From: Shewanella vesiculosa
GTDB lineage: Bacteria > Pseudomonadota > Gammaproteobacteria > Enterobacterales > Shewanellaceae
NCBI RefSeq assembly: GCF_021560015.1
Contig: NZ_CP073588.1
Coordinates: forward strand, 2,542,001-2,606,000
Direction of reading: 5' to 3'
Length of the DNA: 64,000 bases
A program made the position numbers and the translations under genes. Positions within the stretch are counted from its first letter, which is position 1; every line of letters begins with the position of its first letter. The notes under the pieces were generated by a model. The model was not told where the DNA came from. It worked only from the letters and a program-made list of their open reading frames with translations, and searched no databases. Shown here piece by piece: positions 38,382 through 46,453 of the stretch.

Positions 38382-41300
38382 ATGAGCAACAGCACTTTCT
38401 TTTTTGGTGATTGGCAAATTAATCCGCAAAGTAACAGTGTTCAATCGGGTGACACAATCCGCACCCTTGAACCTAAAGCCATGGATGTATTACGCCTGCT
38501 ATGCCAACACCAAGGAGAGGTACTCACCCCAGACGATATTATTCGTCAATGTTGGGGTGACATTGCCATTGGTGATAATCCACTGCATAAAGTGATTACC
38601 CAACTGCGTAAAGCATTAGGCGATCAAGCATCTAATCCGCAGTACATAGAAACCATCCGTAAACGGGGTTATCGCACCATCGCCAGTGTTGAATTTCCTG
38701 TTGGTCAGCATGCTAAAGTCACCCCCGCACAATGGCAAGGCGCCTCGCCTTTTCCGGGCTTACGTGCATTTGAAACCAACGACTCCAGCGTATTTTTTGG
38801 CCGAAGTGAGCAAGTTAACACCTTATTAAATCGCATCACTAAACAAGTTGAATTCGGCCGTGCCTTCTGCTTAATCCTCGGCCCCAGCGGTACAGGTAAA
38901 TCATCGCTCATTAATGCCGGTATCATGCCTAATTTGATGTCAAAAAATGGCTTTAACGGGGTTGGCGTCATTGATAATGCCAACCTGGATTTAGCCGATG
39001 TGACTAAAGACCGTTTAATTATCGATATCGCCAGTGCCATGCTCGACTGGGAAATCAATGACCAAACGGTGTTTTCCGATTGCAGTGCCGAAATGCTGGC
39101 AAACACATTGCAAAACGACATCAATGCCGTTATTGAATATTGTCAGCTAGCTTTAGCTAATCATTCATCCATCAATGATGACAATACCCCAACATACAGT
39201 CGGCCCCATTTTTCATTGTTTATCGACCGTTTAGAAATCTTATTAGCGTCGCCATTATTTACCGAATCCGAACGCAACAATGCATTAGATATCCTCGAAA
39301 CCCTTGCGGTTTCAGGAGTAATATTAATTATCAGTGCTTGCCGCAATGACTTTTATCCTCAGGTAGTAAGTCACCCAAGCCTAATGGCAGGCAAAGCCAA
39401 TGGCTCACATTTCGATTTATCCGCGCCAACTCGAGCAGAGCTGATGCAAATGATCCGCTTGCCGGCCAATGCAGCTAATCTTACCTGGACACTCGATCCC
39501 GATACCGCAATGCCGCTGGACGAAATACTTTGCAGTGACGCCGCCTCAAACCCTGATGCTTTGCCCATGTTGCAATACACCTTGCAATCATTGTATTTGA
39601 ACAAAGATGATGACAACCAATTATTGGTGTCGGTATACCATTCGCTTGGGGGGATTGAAGGCGCCATCGGTAAAAATGCTGAAGAAGTGCTAGGCCAATT
39701 AAGTAACAGCGAACGCGCTGCACTGCCGAAAATACTGTCGATGTTAGTCACCCTCACCGAAGACGAAAAATCAATCACCAGCAACACTGCCCGCTGGAGC
39801 GATCTCAGTAGTGATGCCGAGATAAACCTCGTCAAAGCCATGGTTGATAACCGCTTGTTTGTCTCGCATCTGCAACACGATCAAGCCTGCTTTAGTATTG
39901 CCCACGAAGCGCTATTAAGGCGCTGGCCCCGTGCGACAAAATGGATAACCGAACACAGCGACAGTTTAGCCATTAAAAGCCGTTTACAGCATCAATCTAA
40001 CCGCTGGTTGGCCGAGTCAAAGAGTAATGCTTATTTACTAGCAGAAGGCAAACCATTAGTAGAAGCAAGCACATTGCTCGATAACCAATTGTTTAGTTTA
40101 GAGCCTCAAGAGCTGGCACTCATTCAAGCCTCAACCAAACAAGCCAATATCGGCCGCTGGCGCCGCCGCGCAGTTATGCTAGCCCTTGTGGCACTGACAC
40201 TCATTTCAGTCGCCATGAGTATTCGCAGCATTGAGGCCGAAACCCAGGCACAACAAAAACGCCTTGCGGCAGAAAACTTACTCGGTTTTATGGTCGGTGA
40301 GTTCGCTGACAAAATGCGCGGTATTGGCCGCATGGACTTGCTCGATGGGATCAGTAACAAGGCTCTGGAATATTTCAGCGATTTTTCTGCCGACGATGCC
40401 AGCTATTTAAGCTTTGAAGCACGCTTTCAGCACAGCCAAACCTTAGAAGCCATGGGCGAAGTGGCTTATTCTCGCGGCAATATCGACGAGGCCCACAGCG
40501 CCTTAATCGCCGCCCGTGAGCGCATGCTGCCGTTACTCGAAATGCAACCGCAACACCTCAGTTTACTCAAAACCTTAGGTGCCAATGCTTTTTGGCTCGG
40601 CCAGCTTGAATACGATAAAAGTGATTGGCTTGCCACTCAACCATGGTTCGAACAGTATTTAACATACAGCCAAGCCATGTATCAATATGCGCCAGGCGAT
40701 AACGATGCGCTAATGGAATTGTCCTATGCGCAAAATTCTCTTGGCTCGATATACATGAAGCAGCAAAACTTTACCGATGCCCGTGAGGCATTTGAGCAAT
40801 CATTACAACTTAAACTACAACTGTGGGACAAAGATCAAACCAATAGCCAGCTAATAGCTGATATTGCCAATGCTCGTTCATGGCTTGCTAGCGCAGCAAC
40901 AGCTCAAGGTGATATCAACGCGGCAATCAAAATCCATCAGCAAATTCAGCAGCAACTGTCAAATCAAGCATTAGAAAAACAACCTTATTTACTGGATAGA
41001 TTATCGAGCAGTTATCAAATACTGGCTAATTTATTAAATTACCAAGGCCACCAACAACAGGCTTTTGAAAAAGCACAGCTTAGTTTAGCCGCAATTACCG
41101 ATGCCCTAAAACAAGATCCTGAAAATGATATTTGGAAGTTCCAACAATATTACGCTTACCTAAATATGTTGGCATTCAGTACTAAACCCATTGAACAAAC
41201 CATGGGTCACAGTATTGACTCATTAGCAACCATGCTTGATGAAGACATCACCTTAAAAACATCTGCTAAAAAAATGGATGTGTGGGCAACATATCAACTG

Positions 41301-41681
41301 GCTACAGCAAATTATTTAGCATCACAAGGATTATTGTCAGATAGCCTAAACTATGCCCAACAGGCAACAACTTCTTTTAAGCAATTAATCAATGAGTTTA
41401 AACAAAATTCTTATTACTTAGCTCGATTAGCCCAAAGCAATATGTTAACAGCAACATTATTTACTCAATTAGGCCAACCACAACAAGCCAACTCTCTGTG
41501 TCTGCAAACTAAAAAACAATTGGCACTGATTGTCGACAAAGATAATGAGCCCAAATTTACCGTCCCCTTCGCTCTTGCCCTCGATTGCCTCGGTGAACTT
41601 CCGCAACACCCTGATTTAGTTCAACTGCTAGAAAGTTCCGCCATAACCGATTATAGATTTACCCCTGTACCTAAACCCTAA
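38382..41681 (+). CDS. wHTH-nSTAND NTPase-TM-TPR receptor
   Basis: 1099 residues in four parts. 8-105: OmpR/PhoB-type winged helix (LEPKAMDVLRLLCQHQGEVL, LRKALGD, YIETIRKRGYR). 122-590: a novel-STAND type 1 NTPase, with SPFPGLRAFETNDSSVFFGR, Walker A GPSGTGKS at 167-174, a Walker B-like FSLFIDRLEIL near 277-287, DALPMLQYTL near 392-401 and HEALLRRWPR at 508-517. 597-613: one membrane helix (VMLALVALTLISVAMSI). 620-1085: TPR-like repeats, probably periplasmic. This resembles CadC-like one-component regulators with a signalling ATPase inserted. The DP-EP gene starts 39 bases downstream. STAND proteins are established signal-driven switches; ligand and output here are unknown. Confidence 0.9.
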   Translation: MSNSTFFFGDWQINPQSNSVQSGDTIRTLEPKAMDVLRLLCQHQGEVLTPDDIIRQCWGDIAIGDNPLHKVITQLRKALGDQASNPQYIETIRKRGYRTIASVEFPVGQHAKVTPAQWQGASPFPGLRAFETNDSSVFFGRSEQVNTLLNRITKQVEFGRAFCLILGPSGTGKSSLINAGIMPNLMSKNGFNGVGVIDNANLDLADVTKDRLIIDIASAMLDWEINDQTVFSDCSAEMLANTLQNDINAVIEYCQLALANHSSINDDNTPTYSRPHFSLFIDRLEILLASPLFTESERNNALDILETLAVSGVILIISACRNDFYPQVVSHPSLMAGKANGSHFDLSAPTRAELMQMIRLPANAANLTWTLDPDTAMPLDEILCSDAASNPDALPMLQYTLQSLYLNKDDDNQLLVSVYHSLGGIEGAIGKNAEEVLGQLSNSERAALPKILSMLVTLTEDEKSITSNTARWSDLSSDAEINLVKAMVDNRLFVSHLQHDQACFSIAHEALLRRWPRATKWITEHSDSLAIKSRLQHQSNRWLAESKSNAYLLAEGKPLVEASTLLDNQLFSLEPQELALIQASTKQANIGRWRRRAVMLALVALTLISVAMSIRSIEAETQAQQKRLAAENLLGFMVGEFADKMRGIGRMDLLDGISNKALEYFSDFSADDASYLSFEARFQHSQTLEAMGEVAYSRGNIDEAHSALIAARERMLPLLEMQPQHLSLLKTLGANAFWLGQLEYDKSDWLATQPWFEQYLTYSQAMYQYAPGDNDALMELSYAQNSLGSIYMKQQNFTDAREAFEQSLQLKLQLWDKDQTNSQLIADIANARSWLASAATAQGDINAAIKIHQQIQQQLSNQALEKQPYLLDRLSSSYQILANLLNYQGHQQQAFEKAQLSLAAITDALKQDPENDIWKFQQYYAYLNMLAFSTKPIEQTMGHSIDSLATMLDEDITLKTSAKKMDVWATYQLATANYLASQGLLSDSLNYAQQATTSFKQLINEFKQNSYYLARLAQSNMLTATLFTQLGQPQQANSLCLQTKKQLALIVDKDNEPKFTVPFALALDCLGELPQHPDLVQLLESSAITDYRFTPVPKP

Positions 41682-41697
41682 ACCCTAAACCCTAAAC
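41670..41697 (+). repeat. Four perfect copies of the heptamer CCTAAAC
   Basis: Four head-to-tail CCTAAAC units, a rotation of the plant telomere heptamer CCCTAAA. They span the stop codon of the nSTAND gene (TAA at 41679-41681) and end 23 bases before the DP-EP start. Because 7 is not a multiple of 3, unit gain or loss changes the frame, though a stop is met soon in every frame. Confidence 0.9.
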
Positions 41698-41720
41698 AAA
41701 AAGAAAGTATGGAGAATAAA

Positions 41721-42101
41721 ATGCCTAATACCCAAGGCCAAGCAACATTTTTTAACCTCACCGTCACCCTAGGCGACAACAATGTACCAGTATTTACTTA
41801 CACTAACTTTGACGGCTCCCCTGTATGTGGCAATGTGGTCATTAATCAATACAGTACCATCTCTTACCAGCTAATTGATAAAACTGGTAAAGAGCTAAAA
41901 TTTGTTGGTGCGGCCTTCACCACTGCTTTTGATAAAATTATTGATGCCATCACCATTAGCAGCGATGGCACATTGATTCAATTAACCGATTTAGATGAAA
42001 CCCCAGGCAATACCGGCTTTCAATTTGTGTTATCGAACACCAGCAATACTTTATTGATACTCAGCCCAGACCCTGAAGTGATCAACCGCGAACATAATTA
42101 A
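41721..42101 (+). CDS. DP-EP family protein (cytoplasmic)
   Basis: 126 residues from ATG 41721, which has GGAG 7 bases upstream; an ATG at 41709 would add four residues. No signal peptide. All-beta sequence with [17 protein letters not shown], a [15 protein letters not shown] strand and the terminal [15 protein letters not shown] that recalls the DP-EP (DUF1888) family of Shewanella. It is a clear paralogue of the C-terminal half of the next gene. Directly downstream of the nSTAND receptor, so likely co-transcribed, and closed by its own terminator. Function of the family is unknown. Confidence 0.8.
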   Translation: MPNTQGQATFFNLTVTLGDNNVPVFTYTNFDGSPVCGNVVINQYSTISYQLIDKTGKELKFVGAAFTTAFDKIIDAITISSDGTLIQLTDLDETPGNTGFQFVLSNTSNTLLILSPDPEVINREHN

Positions 42102-42118
42102 ATAAGTAGAAGAATGAT

Positions 42119-42146
42119 AAAAAGCTCAGGCTTGCCTGAGCTTTTT
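42119..42146 (+). terminator. Intrinsic terminator after the first DP-EP gene
   Basis: 12-bp stem (42119-42130 / 42135-42146) including flanking A-T pairs, loop CTTG, followed by an AT-rich tract. Confidence 0.85.
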
Positions 42147-42172
42147 ATCTCGTCCAACATAACTAAACCAAG

Positions 42173-42206
42173 CAATAGCATAACGATTGCTAAAATGGCT
42201 GGTATT
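42173..42206 (+). repeat. 34-bp direct repeat, copy 1
   Basis: 34 bases, starting CAATAGCATAACGATTGC, recur without mismatch at 43107-43140. Each copy lies a short distance after the terminator of a DP-EP gene, indicating duplication of a segment that included the gene tail and its downstream DNA. Confidence 0.92.
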
Positions 42207-42271
42207 AGCCATTAACAAACAGTAAAATTATCATTTTCAAGATTAACTTATTATATTTAAAAGGAATTAGC

Positions 42272-43033
42272 ATGAAATACTCTATCTCTTTGGTATTTGC
42301 AGCCATAGTGTGTGCCTCACCAGTGATTAGCCAAGCGGCAACACAACAAGAAATCGATTTAGCACTGGCTCCCGTCAAAAATAGTGCACAACTGCAAGTG
42401 GTATTAAGCGATGCGTCAGCGTTAGATGCCCTCGAAGATAATTTACCCCTCTTCCTCAACAGCGTAACCGATGCACAGCAGGGCGCTCACGACGGGATTC
42501 ATTTTGACAAAAGCGTGCTAGAAAATAATCTAACCGCAACTGAAATTTATAAAATTCTGGCATTATTTGGTCAACAAACCAACATAGCCCAATATCAAGG
42601 TGCCGAAGTCGTTAACGATACTGACCGCTTATTATTAGACATATCGACTTCAGCATTACCATACTGTGATGCTGCCAACCCAATCGACCTAAGTGTGATG
42701 ATGGACAGCAGCAAACAAGCGCTATTCAGCTACGCTCAAAATGACGTTACTTGCGATGGTAATGTTGAGCTAACCGAAAACACCACTATCACGTATCAAC
42801 TGGTCAACACCGCTGAATCTCCACAAGGGTTACGTTTAACTGGTGCAGGCTTTGCCAACCCGTTCGACGCACATATCGAAACAGTAACCGTTAGCGAAGA
42901 CGGCCAAGCAATATACTTACAAAATAATATCCAAAATACTGGTGTCAGCAAGTTCCAGTTCATTTTCGCCTCTGATGAAAATACCTTATTATTACTCAGC
43001 CCTGATCCACAAATTGTTAATCGCCCAGACTAA
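42272..43033 (+). CDS. Secreted DP-EP family protein
   Basis: 253 residues. Signal peptide about 1-23 (MKYSISLVFAAIVCASPVIS, then QAA). Residues about 24-140 form a helical region I do not recognise; two Cys (SALPYCDAAN and DVTCDGN) follow. Residues about 145-253 align with the preceding DP-EP protein: NTTITYQLVN, LRLTGAGFANPFDAHIETVT, FQFIFAS, ending LLLLSPDPQIVNRPD. The same domain is thus made once in the cytoplasm and once for export. An AAGGAATTAGC leader precedes the ATG. The partner is presumably the periplasmic TPR region of the nSTAND receptor, which is inference. Confidence 0.8.
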   Translation: MKYSISLVFAAIVCASPVISQAATQQEIDLALAPVKNSAQLQVVLSDASALDALEDNLPLFLNSVTDAQQGAHDGIHFDKSVLENNLTATEIYKILALFGQQTNIAQYQGAEVVNDTDRLLLDISTSALPYCDAANPIDLSVMMDSSKQALFSYAQNDVTCDGNVELTENTTITYQLVNTAESPQGLRLTGAGFANPFDAHIETVTVSEDGQAIYLQNNIQNTGVSKFQFIFASDENTLLLLSPDPQIVNRPD

Positions 43034-43048
43034 ATATTAAATACATCT

Positions 43049-43086
43049 AATATTAAAGCTCAGGGCTATCCCTGAGCTTTAATATT
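43049..43086 (+). terminator. Intrinsic terminator after the secreted DP-EP gene
   Basis: A 17-bp perfect stem (43049-43065 / 43070-43086) with loop CTAT. The lower, GC-containing part repeats the stem of the terminator at 42119 with one extra base pair. Confidence 0.85.
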
Positions 43087-43106
43087 GTTCAGCCTGATAA
43101 ACTAAC

Positions 43107-43140
43107 CAATAGCATAACGATTGCTAAAATGGCTGGTATT
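43107..43140 (+). repeat. 34-bp direct repeat, copy 2
   Basis: Identical to 42173-42206, 934 bases away; see copy 1. Confidence 0.92.
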
Positions 43141-43350
43141 TATCCAGTTGCGATATCAACAGTGGCCGCATAATGAAAGATAATAAATGACTTTTCACTT
43201 TATGATCTGAGTTGTTGTGTTCGATATGTTATCCAGTAATAAAACCCTACTTGGGCTTTCCTTTTGCCCGTTCACTGGGTATAAAACACCATTATTCTCC
43301 AATAGCGCAGCGAGCAAACTGCTGCTAAATAACGCTCTAAACACTAGCCA

Positions 43351-43524
43351 ATGACGGCCCAATATCTGTCACAATCACAAGCAAATATTGCCGTACAACA
43401 GGCTATTCCCGCTAAGAATATTATCGATTCCAGGGAGGAAAACCTAAAACTCAGCAATAAAATTAAGTCGCATCTCAGGTACATGCAACATAATCCACTC
43501 AATCACAACACATTGAAAAAATAA
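43351..43524 (+). CDS. Possible 57-residue small protein
   Basis: An open frame of 57 codons in a 500-base space between the second DP-EP gene and the next GGDEF gene. It reads MTAQYLSQSQANIAVQQAIP and ends NPLNHNTLKK, polar, with no membrane segment and no recognised domain. No convincing Shine-Dalgarno precedes the ATG. It could be a chance frame or a remnant; listed at low confidence because the space is otherwise empty. Confidence 0.2.
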   Translation: MTAQYLSQSQANIAVQQAIPAKNIIDSREENLKLSNKIKSHLRYMQHNPLNHNTLKK

Positions 43525-43658
43525 AATGTGGATTTAATAAGTTACAAATCAATAAGTTAAAATCAGAAGATTACCGAAAGGTTAAAAGCTCCCATTCCTA
43601 ATAGAGTGTTTGACATCAACAAGGGGTTACCAACACCAAACGCTTGAGGAAATGCACC

Positions 43659-44780
43659 ATGTTTACCAATGATAAATTAACTGAACTCAATGACACGATT
43701 TCTCGTGTGACTAAATTAACAGACTCATTGTCTAAATATCCTAACGCGGTAAAAATACCACTGCGTGTTGAAGCTGAAACCCTAGCCGACTCATCATCGA
43801 CGGCGGTGATGTTTGATGCCACTTCAGCAAACCAGAATGGCAAAATGGCTGTAGTAGATAACTTACAAATTCGCACCTTACTCAATGTGATTAACGCGAT
43901 TTCAGAAGCGATATTTGTGATTAACTCCGCTGGCGTTATTGAGATGATTAATCCGTTAGGCGCTAAATTATTCGGTGCCCCAGCTGAAATGTTAATTGGT
44001 CAAACCTGGACCGATTATCTACAAAGTCCTTTTAAAGATGAGTATCAATCTTTATTTGACCTGTGGAACAACGCCAGCGATCAAAACAACAAAGTGACTC
44101 AGTTTAATCATGGGCCTAAAGAAATTATCATTAACCGCGCCGACAGCACCTTGCTCGAAGCCGATTTATCATTGTCATGTTTACCGTCAATACAAATAGG
44201 CTCGGAGCCATTATTTATTGGCATTATGCATAACCTGACTTCGCACAAAGCCGAATACAATAAACTGCGCCACTTAGCGCATACCGACAAATTAACCGGT
44301 CTTGCCAATCGACATGCTTTTGATGATGCCCTGCAAACCAACTGGAACGACAGCATTAATCACGACCAACCGCTGTGTTTAATCATTATCGATGTCGATT
44401 ATTTTAAAATATTTAACGATCAGTTTGGCCATGTTAACGGTGATAAATGTTTGCAAAAAATTGCCCAAGTACTGGCAGACGTGCTCCCCTCTAACAATGC
44501 CATGGCTGCCCGTTATGGTGGCGAAGAATTTGTGGTTGTTTTACCTAACAGCAACCCGTTAACAGCAGAATACATAGCTAAAAACATTCAACGCCGTATT
44601 AACCAGTTAACCTTTACCGACATAGGGTTACCTGCACAAACTAAAATCAGTGTTAGCCAAGGCATCGCCTGTGAACGCAGTGGCCAATACCGCACGCCAA
44701 CCGCACTGGTTTGCGCCGCAGACACAGCACTTTACCGCGCTAAATCAACCGGCCGTAACCGCATCAATATGAGTAGCTAA
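43659..44780 (+). CDS. Cytoplasmic PAS-GGDEF diguanylate cyclase
   Basis: 373 residues from ATG 43659, chosen because GAGGA lies 8 bases before it; the frame could open at TTG 43644. No membrane segment. A short helical head (about 1-60) precedes a PAS domain (about 72-190: TLLNVINAISEAIFVINSAG, GQTWTDYLQSPF, LFIGIMHNLT). The GGDEF domain is about 205-373, with IIIDVDYFKIFNDQFGHVNG and active site RYGGEEFVVVLP. Expected to synthesise cyclic di-GMP in response to a PAS ligand. It shares its strand with the DP-EP genes but is 620 bases away. Confidence 0.93.
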   Translation: MFTNDKLTELNDTISRVTKLTDSLSKYPNAVKIPLRVEAETLADSSSTAVMFDATSANQNGKMAVVDNLQIRTLLNVINAISEAIFVINSAGVIEMINPLGAKLFGAPAEMLIGQTWTDYLQSPFKDEYQSLFDLWNNASDQNNKVTQFNHGPKEIIINRADSTLLEADLSLSCLPSIQIGSEPLFIGIMHNLTSHKAEYNKLRHLAHTDKLTGLANRHAFDDALQTNWNDSINHDQPLCLIIIDVDYFKIFNDQFGHVNGDKCLQKIAQVLADVLPSNNAMAARYGGEEFVVVLPNSNPLTAEYIAKNIQRRINQLTFTDIGLPAQTKISVSQGIACERSGQYRTPTALVCAADTALYRAKSTGRNRINMSS

Positions 44781-44799
44781 CGCTAACTGAATAGTAAGG

Positions 44800-45957
44800 T
44801 TAAGCACAAGCTTGGTAAGCAGCAATACCACTGTTTGCATTGGCTTGCTGAGCAAGTTGATACTCAATAGGCGTGGCAAAGTGCCCATCCCAATGCTGTA
44901 ATTTAGGCAACATGAGTCGATGCCATAATGGCGGAATAAGCGTAATAACAAAGGTACTAAGATAGCCACCAATCATTTGCGGTGCCTGTGGATATGGCAA
45001 TAATTGATGATAAGGTAATTGCCCTTGAGCATGATGATGCGAATGGCGGGTTAAATTAAACATCGCCCACGAACTCACTCGTTTATTTGTATTCCAAGAA
45101 TGGTGCGCCTGTACTGGCGAATTAACGGCTCGCACTAAGCCATAATGCTCCATATAATTAACTATCTCTAAGGTCGCTTTAGCCCATAACCCCATTAGCA
45201 CAAAAAAGCTTAATCCCTGCCAACCCGCCAGCCAGAACACCCACAGCATAATGACTAAGCTCATGGCATAGCCTCTTAACGCTTTATTATGCCAACTCCA
45301 TACAGCAAGCTGCTTACGCAACAGCCTTTGGCGTTCAATATGCCATGCACTTATGTTGCCTTTAATGGTCGATATAACAATGTGCGCATAGACATTACGA
45401 CCACGAGGCGCAGTGGCGGGATCGTCCAAGGTACTGACATATTTGTGATGCCCATACACATGCTCAATGGCAAAGTTAGCATCAAAGCTAAATGCCAATA
45501 ACCAGCGACCAATCAATAATGACACCGGCTGCCAAGTTCGATGAGTTAATTCGTGCCCAGTAATGGTGGCCATTACCCCAACCACTAAGCCCAAATAAAT
45601 CACCATCACCCCATACTGAACCACGCTGGTATTTTCACGCGCGAGTAACACATCATAACCACTAAGACTGCTGACCCAAGCCCCATATTGACCAATATCT
45701 TGACTGGCAAATTGCCAGCAGCACACAAATACCAACATCACGGTTAAGGGCAACGCCAGCCATAACTGCCACGTCAGTATGGCTGTAAAGCGATAGCTTG
45801 GCGCTTGCACATCATCACCAAATATCATATCGCCGCCTAAGTACACCGCTACCCAAATAGCAAAACCCATACTAATGTACGACTCACCTAAAGTAATACT
45901 GGCAATGGCGATCAGCGCCATAAGGTGAAGCGACATAAACTTAAGGTACTTAAACAT
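44800..45957 (-). CDS. AlkB-like membrane diiron monooxygenase
   Basis: 385 residues with about six membrane helices. The three His boxes of the alkane hydroxylase/desaturase superfamily are present: GHELTHR, EHVYGHHKYV and HSHHHAQGQLPYHQL, together with NYMEHYGLVR, a block typical of AlkB-type alkane 1-monooxygenases. These enzymes insert oxygen into a terminal methyl group using a diiron centre. The start at 45957 is preceded by GAGGAG with good spacing; a longer frame at 45984 overlaps the ferredoxin gene. The gene follows a 2Fe-2S ferredoxin gene by 10 bases and has no rubredoxin beside it. The substrate (alkane, fatty acid or aromatic methyl) is open. Confidence 0.88.
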   Translation of the reverse strand: MFKYLKFMSLHLMALIAIASITLGESYISMGFAIWVAVYLGGDMIFGDDVQAPSYRFTAILTWQLWLALPLTVMLVFVCCWQFASQDIGQYGAWVSSLSGYDVLLARENTSVVQYGVMVIYLGLVVGVMATITGHELTHRTWQPVSLLIGRWLLAFSFDANFAIEHVYGHHKYVSTLDDPATAPRGRNVYAHIVISTIKGNISAWHIERQRLLRKQLAVWSWHNKALRGYAMSLVIMLWVFWLAGWQGLSFFVLMGLWAKATLEIVNYMEHYGLVRAVNSPVQAHHSWNTNKRVSSWAMFNLTRHSHHHAQGQLPYHQLLPYPQAPQMIGGYLSTFVITLIPPLWHRLMLPKLQHWDGHFATPIEYQLAQQANANSGIAAYQACA

Positions 45958-45967
45958 CAACATCTCC

Positions 45968-46297
45968 TCACTCTTGCGGTTCATCAGCCAACTGACGCTG
46001 AAGCAGATTAACCTTAATATTAACAGCAGATATTGGCATGCTTTGACACGCCAAAATCATTCCTTGAGCGATTGCTTTGGCAGACAACACATAAGCACTG
46101 TCGGTTAATTGTTTAACCTCACCGGACACTAACTGGCACCGACAAGCGCCACAACTGCCAACCTGACAATGATGGGGAAAGGCAATATTGGCTGCCAGTG
46201 CCGAAGTTAAAATAGTGTGTTTTACGCTGGCTTGCTCAACCACAAGGGCGTCATTAATGGTTAAGCTCACTGCTTTGGCGGTAAACATCGACAACAT
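45968..46297 (-). CDS. 2Fe-2S plant-type ferredoxin
   Basis: 109 residues. The cluster ligands are CQVGSCGACRCQL (C-x4-C-x2-C) and a fourth Cys in MILACQSMP, the plant-type pattern. ATG is preceded by AAAGGA at 7 bases. It is the promoter-proximal gene of a two-gene unit with the AlkB-like monooxygenase and is the likely electron donor for it, which is inference from spacing. No reductase gene is adjacent. Confidence 0.9.
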   Translation of the reverse strand: MLSMFTAKAVSLTINDALVVEQASVKHTILTSALAANIAFPHHCQVGSCGACRCQLVSGEVKQLTDSAYVLSAKAIAQGMILACQSMPISAVNIKVNLLQRQLADEPQE

Positions 46298-46453
46298 ATA
46301 CAGTCCTTTAAAGGTTAAAGGTTTACTTTACGCCAGCAGACAAGCTAGCAAAGAGGGGTAAATGGACATAAAGGGGTCATTAATAGACAAGCACCAACAA
46401 ATCCGTTACAACTGATAAACAGGATTGCTATAAAAGCCATTGATAAGGATGCT

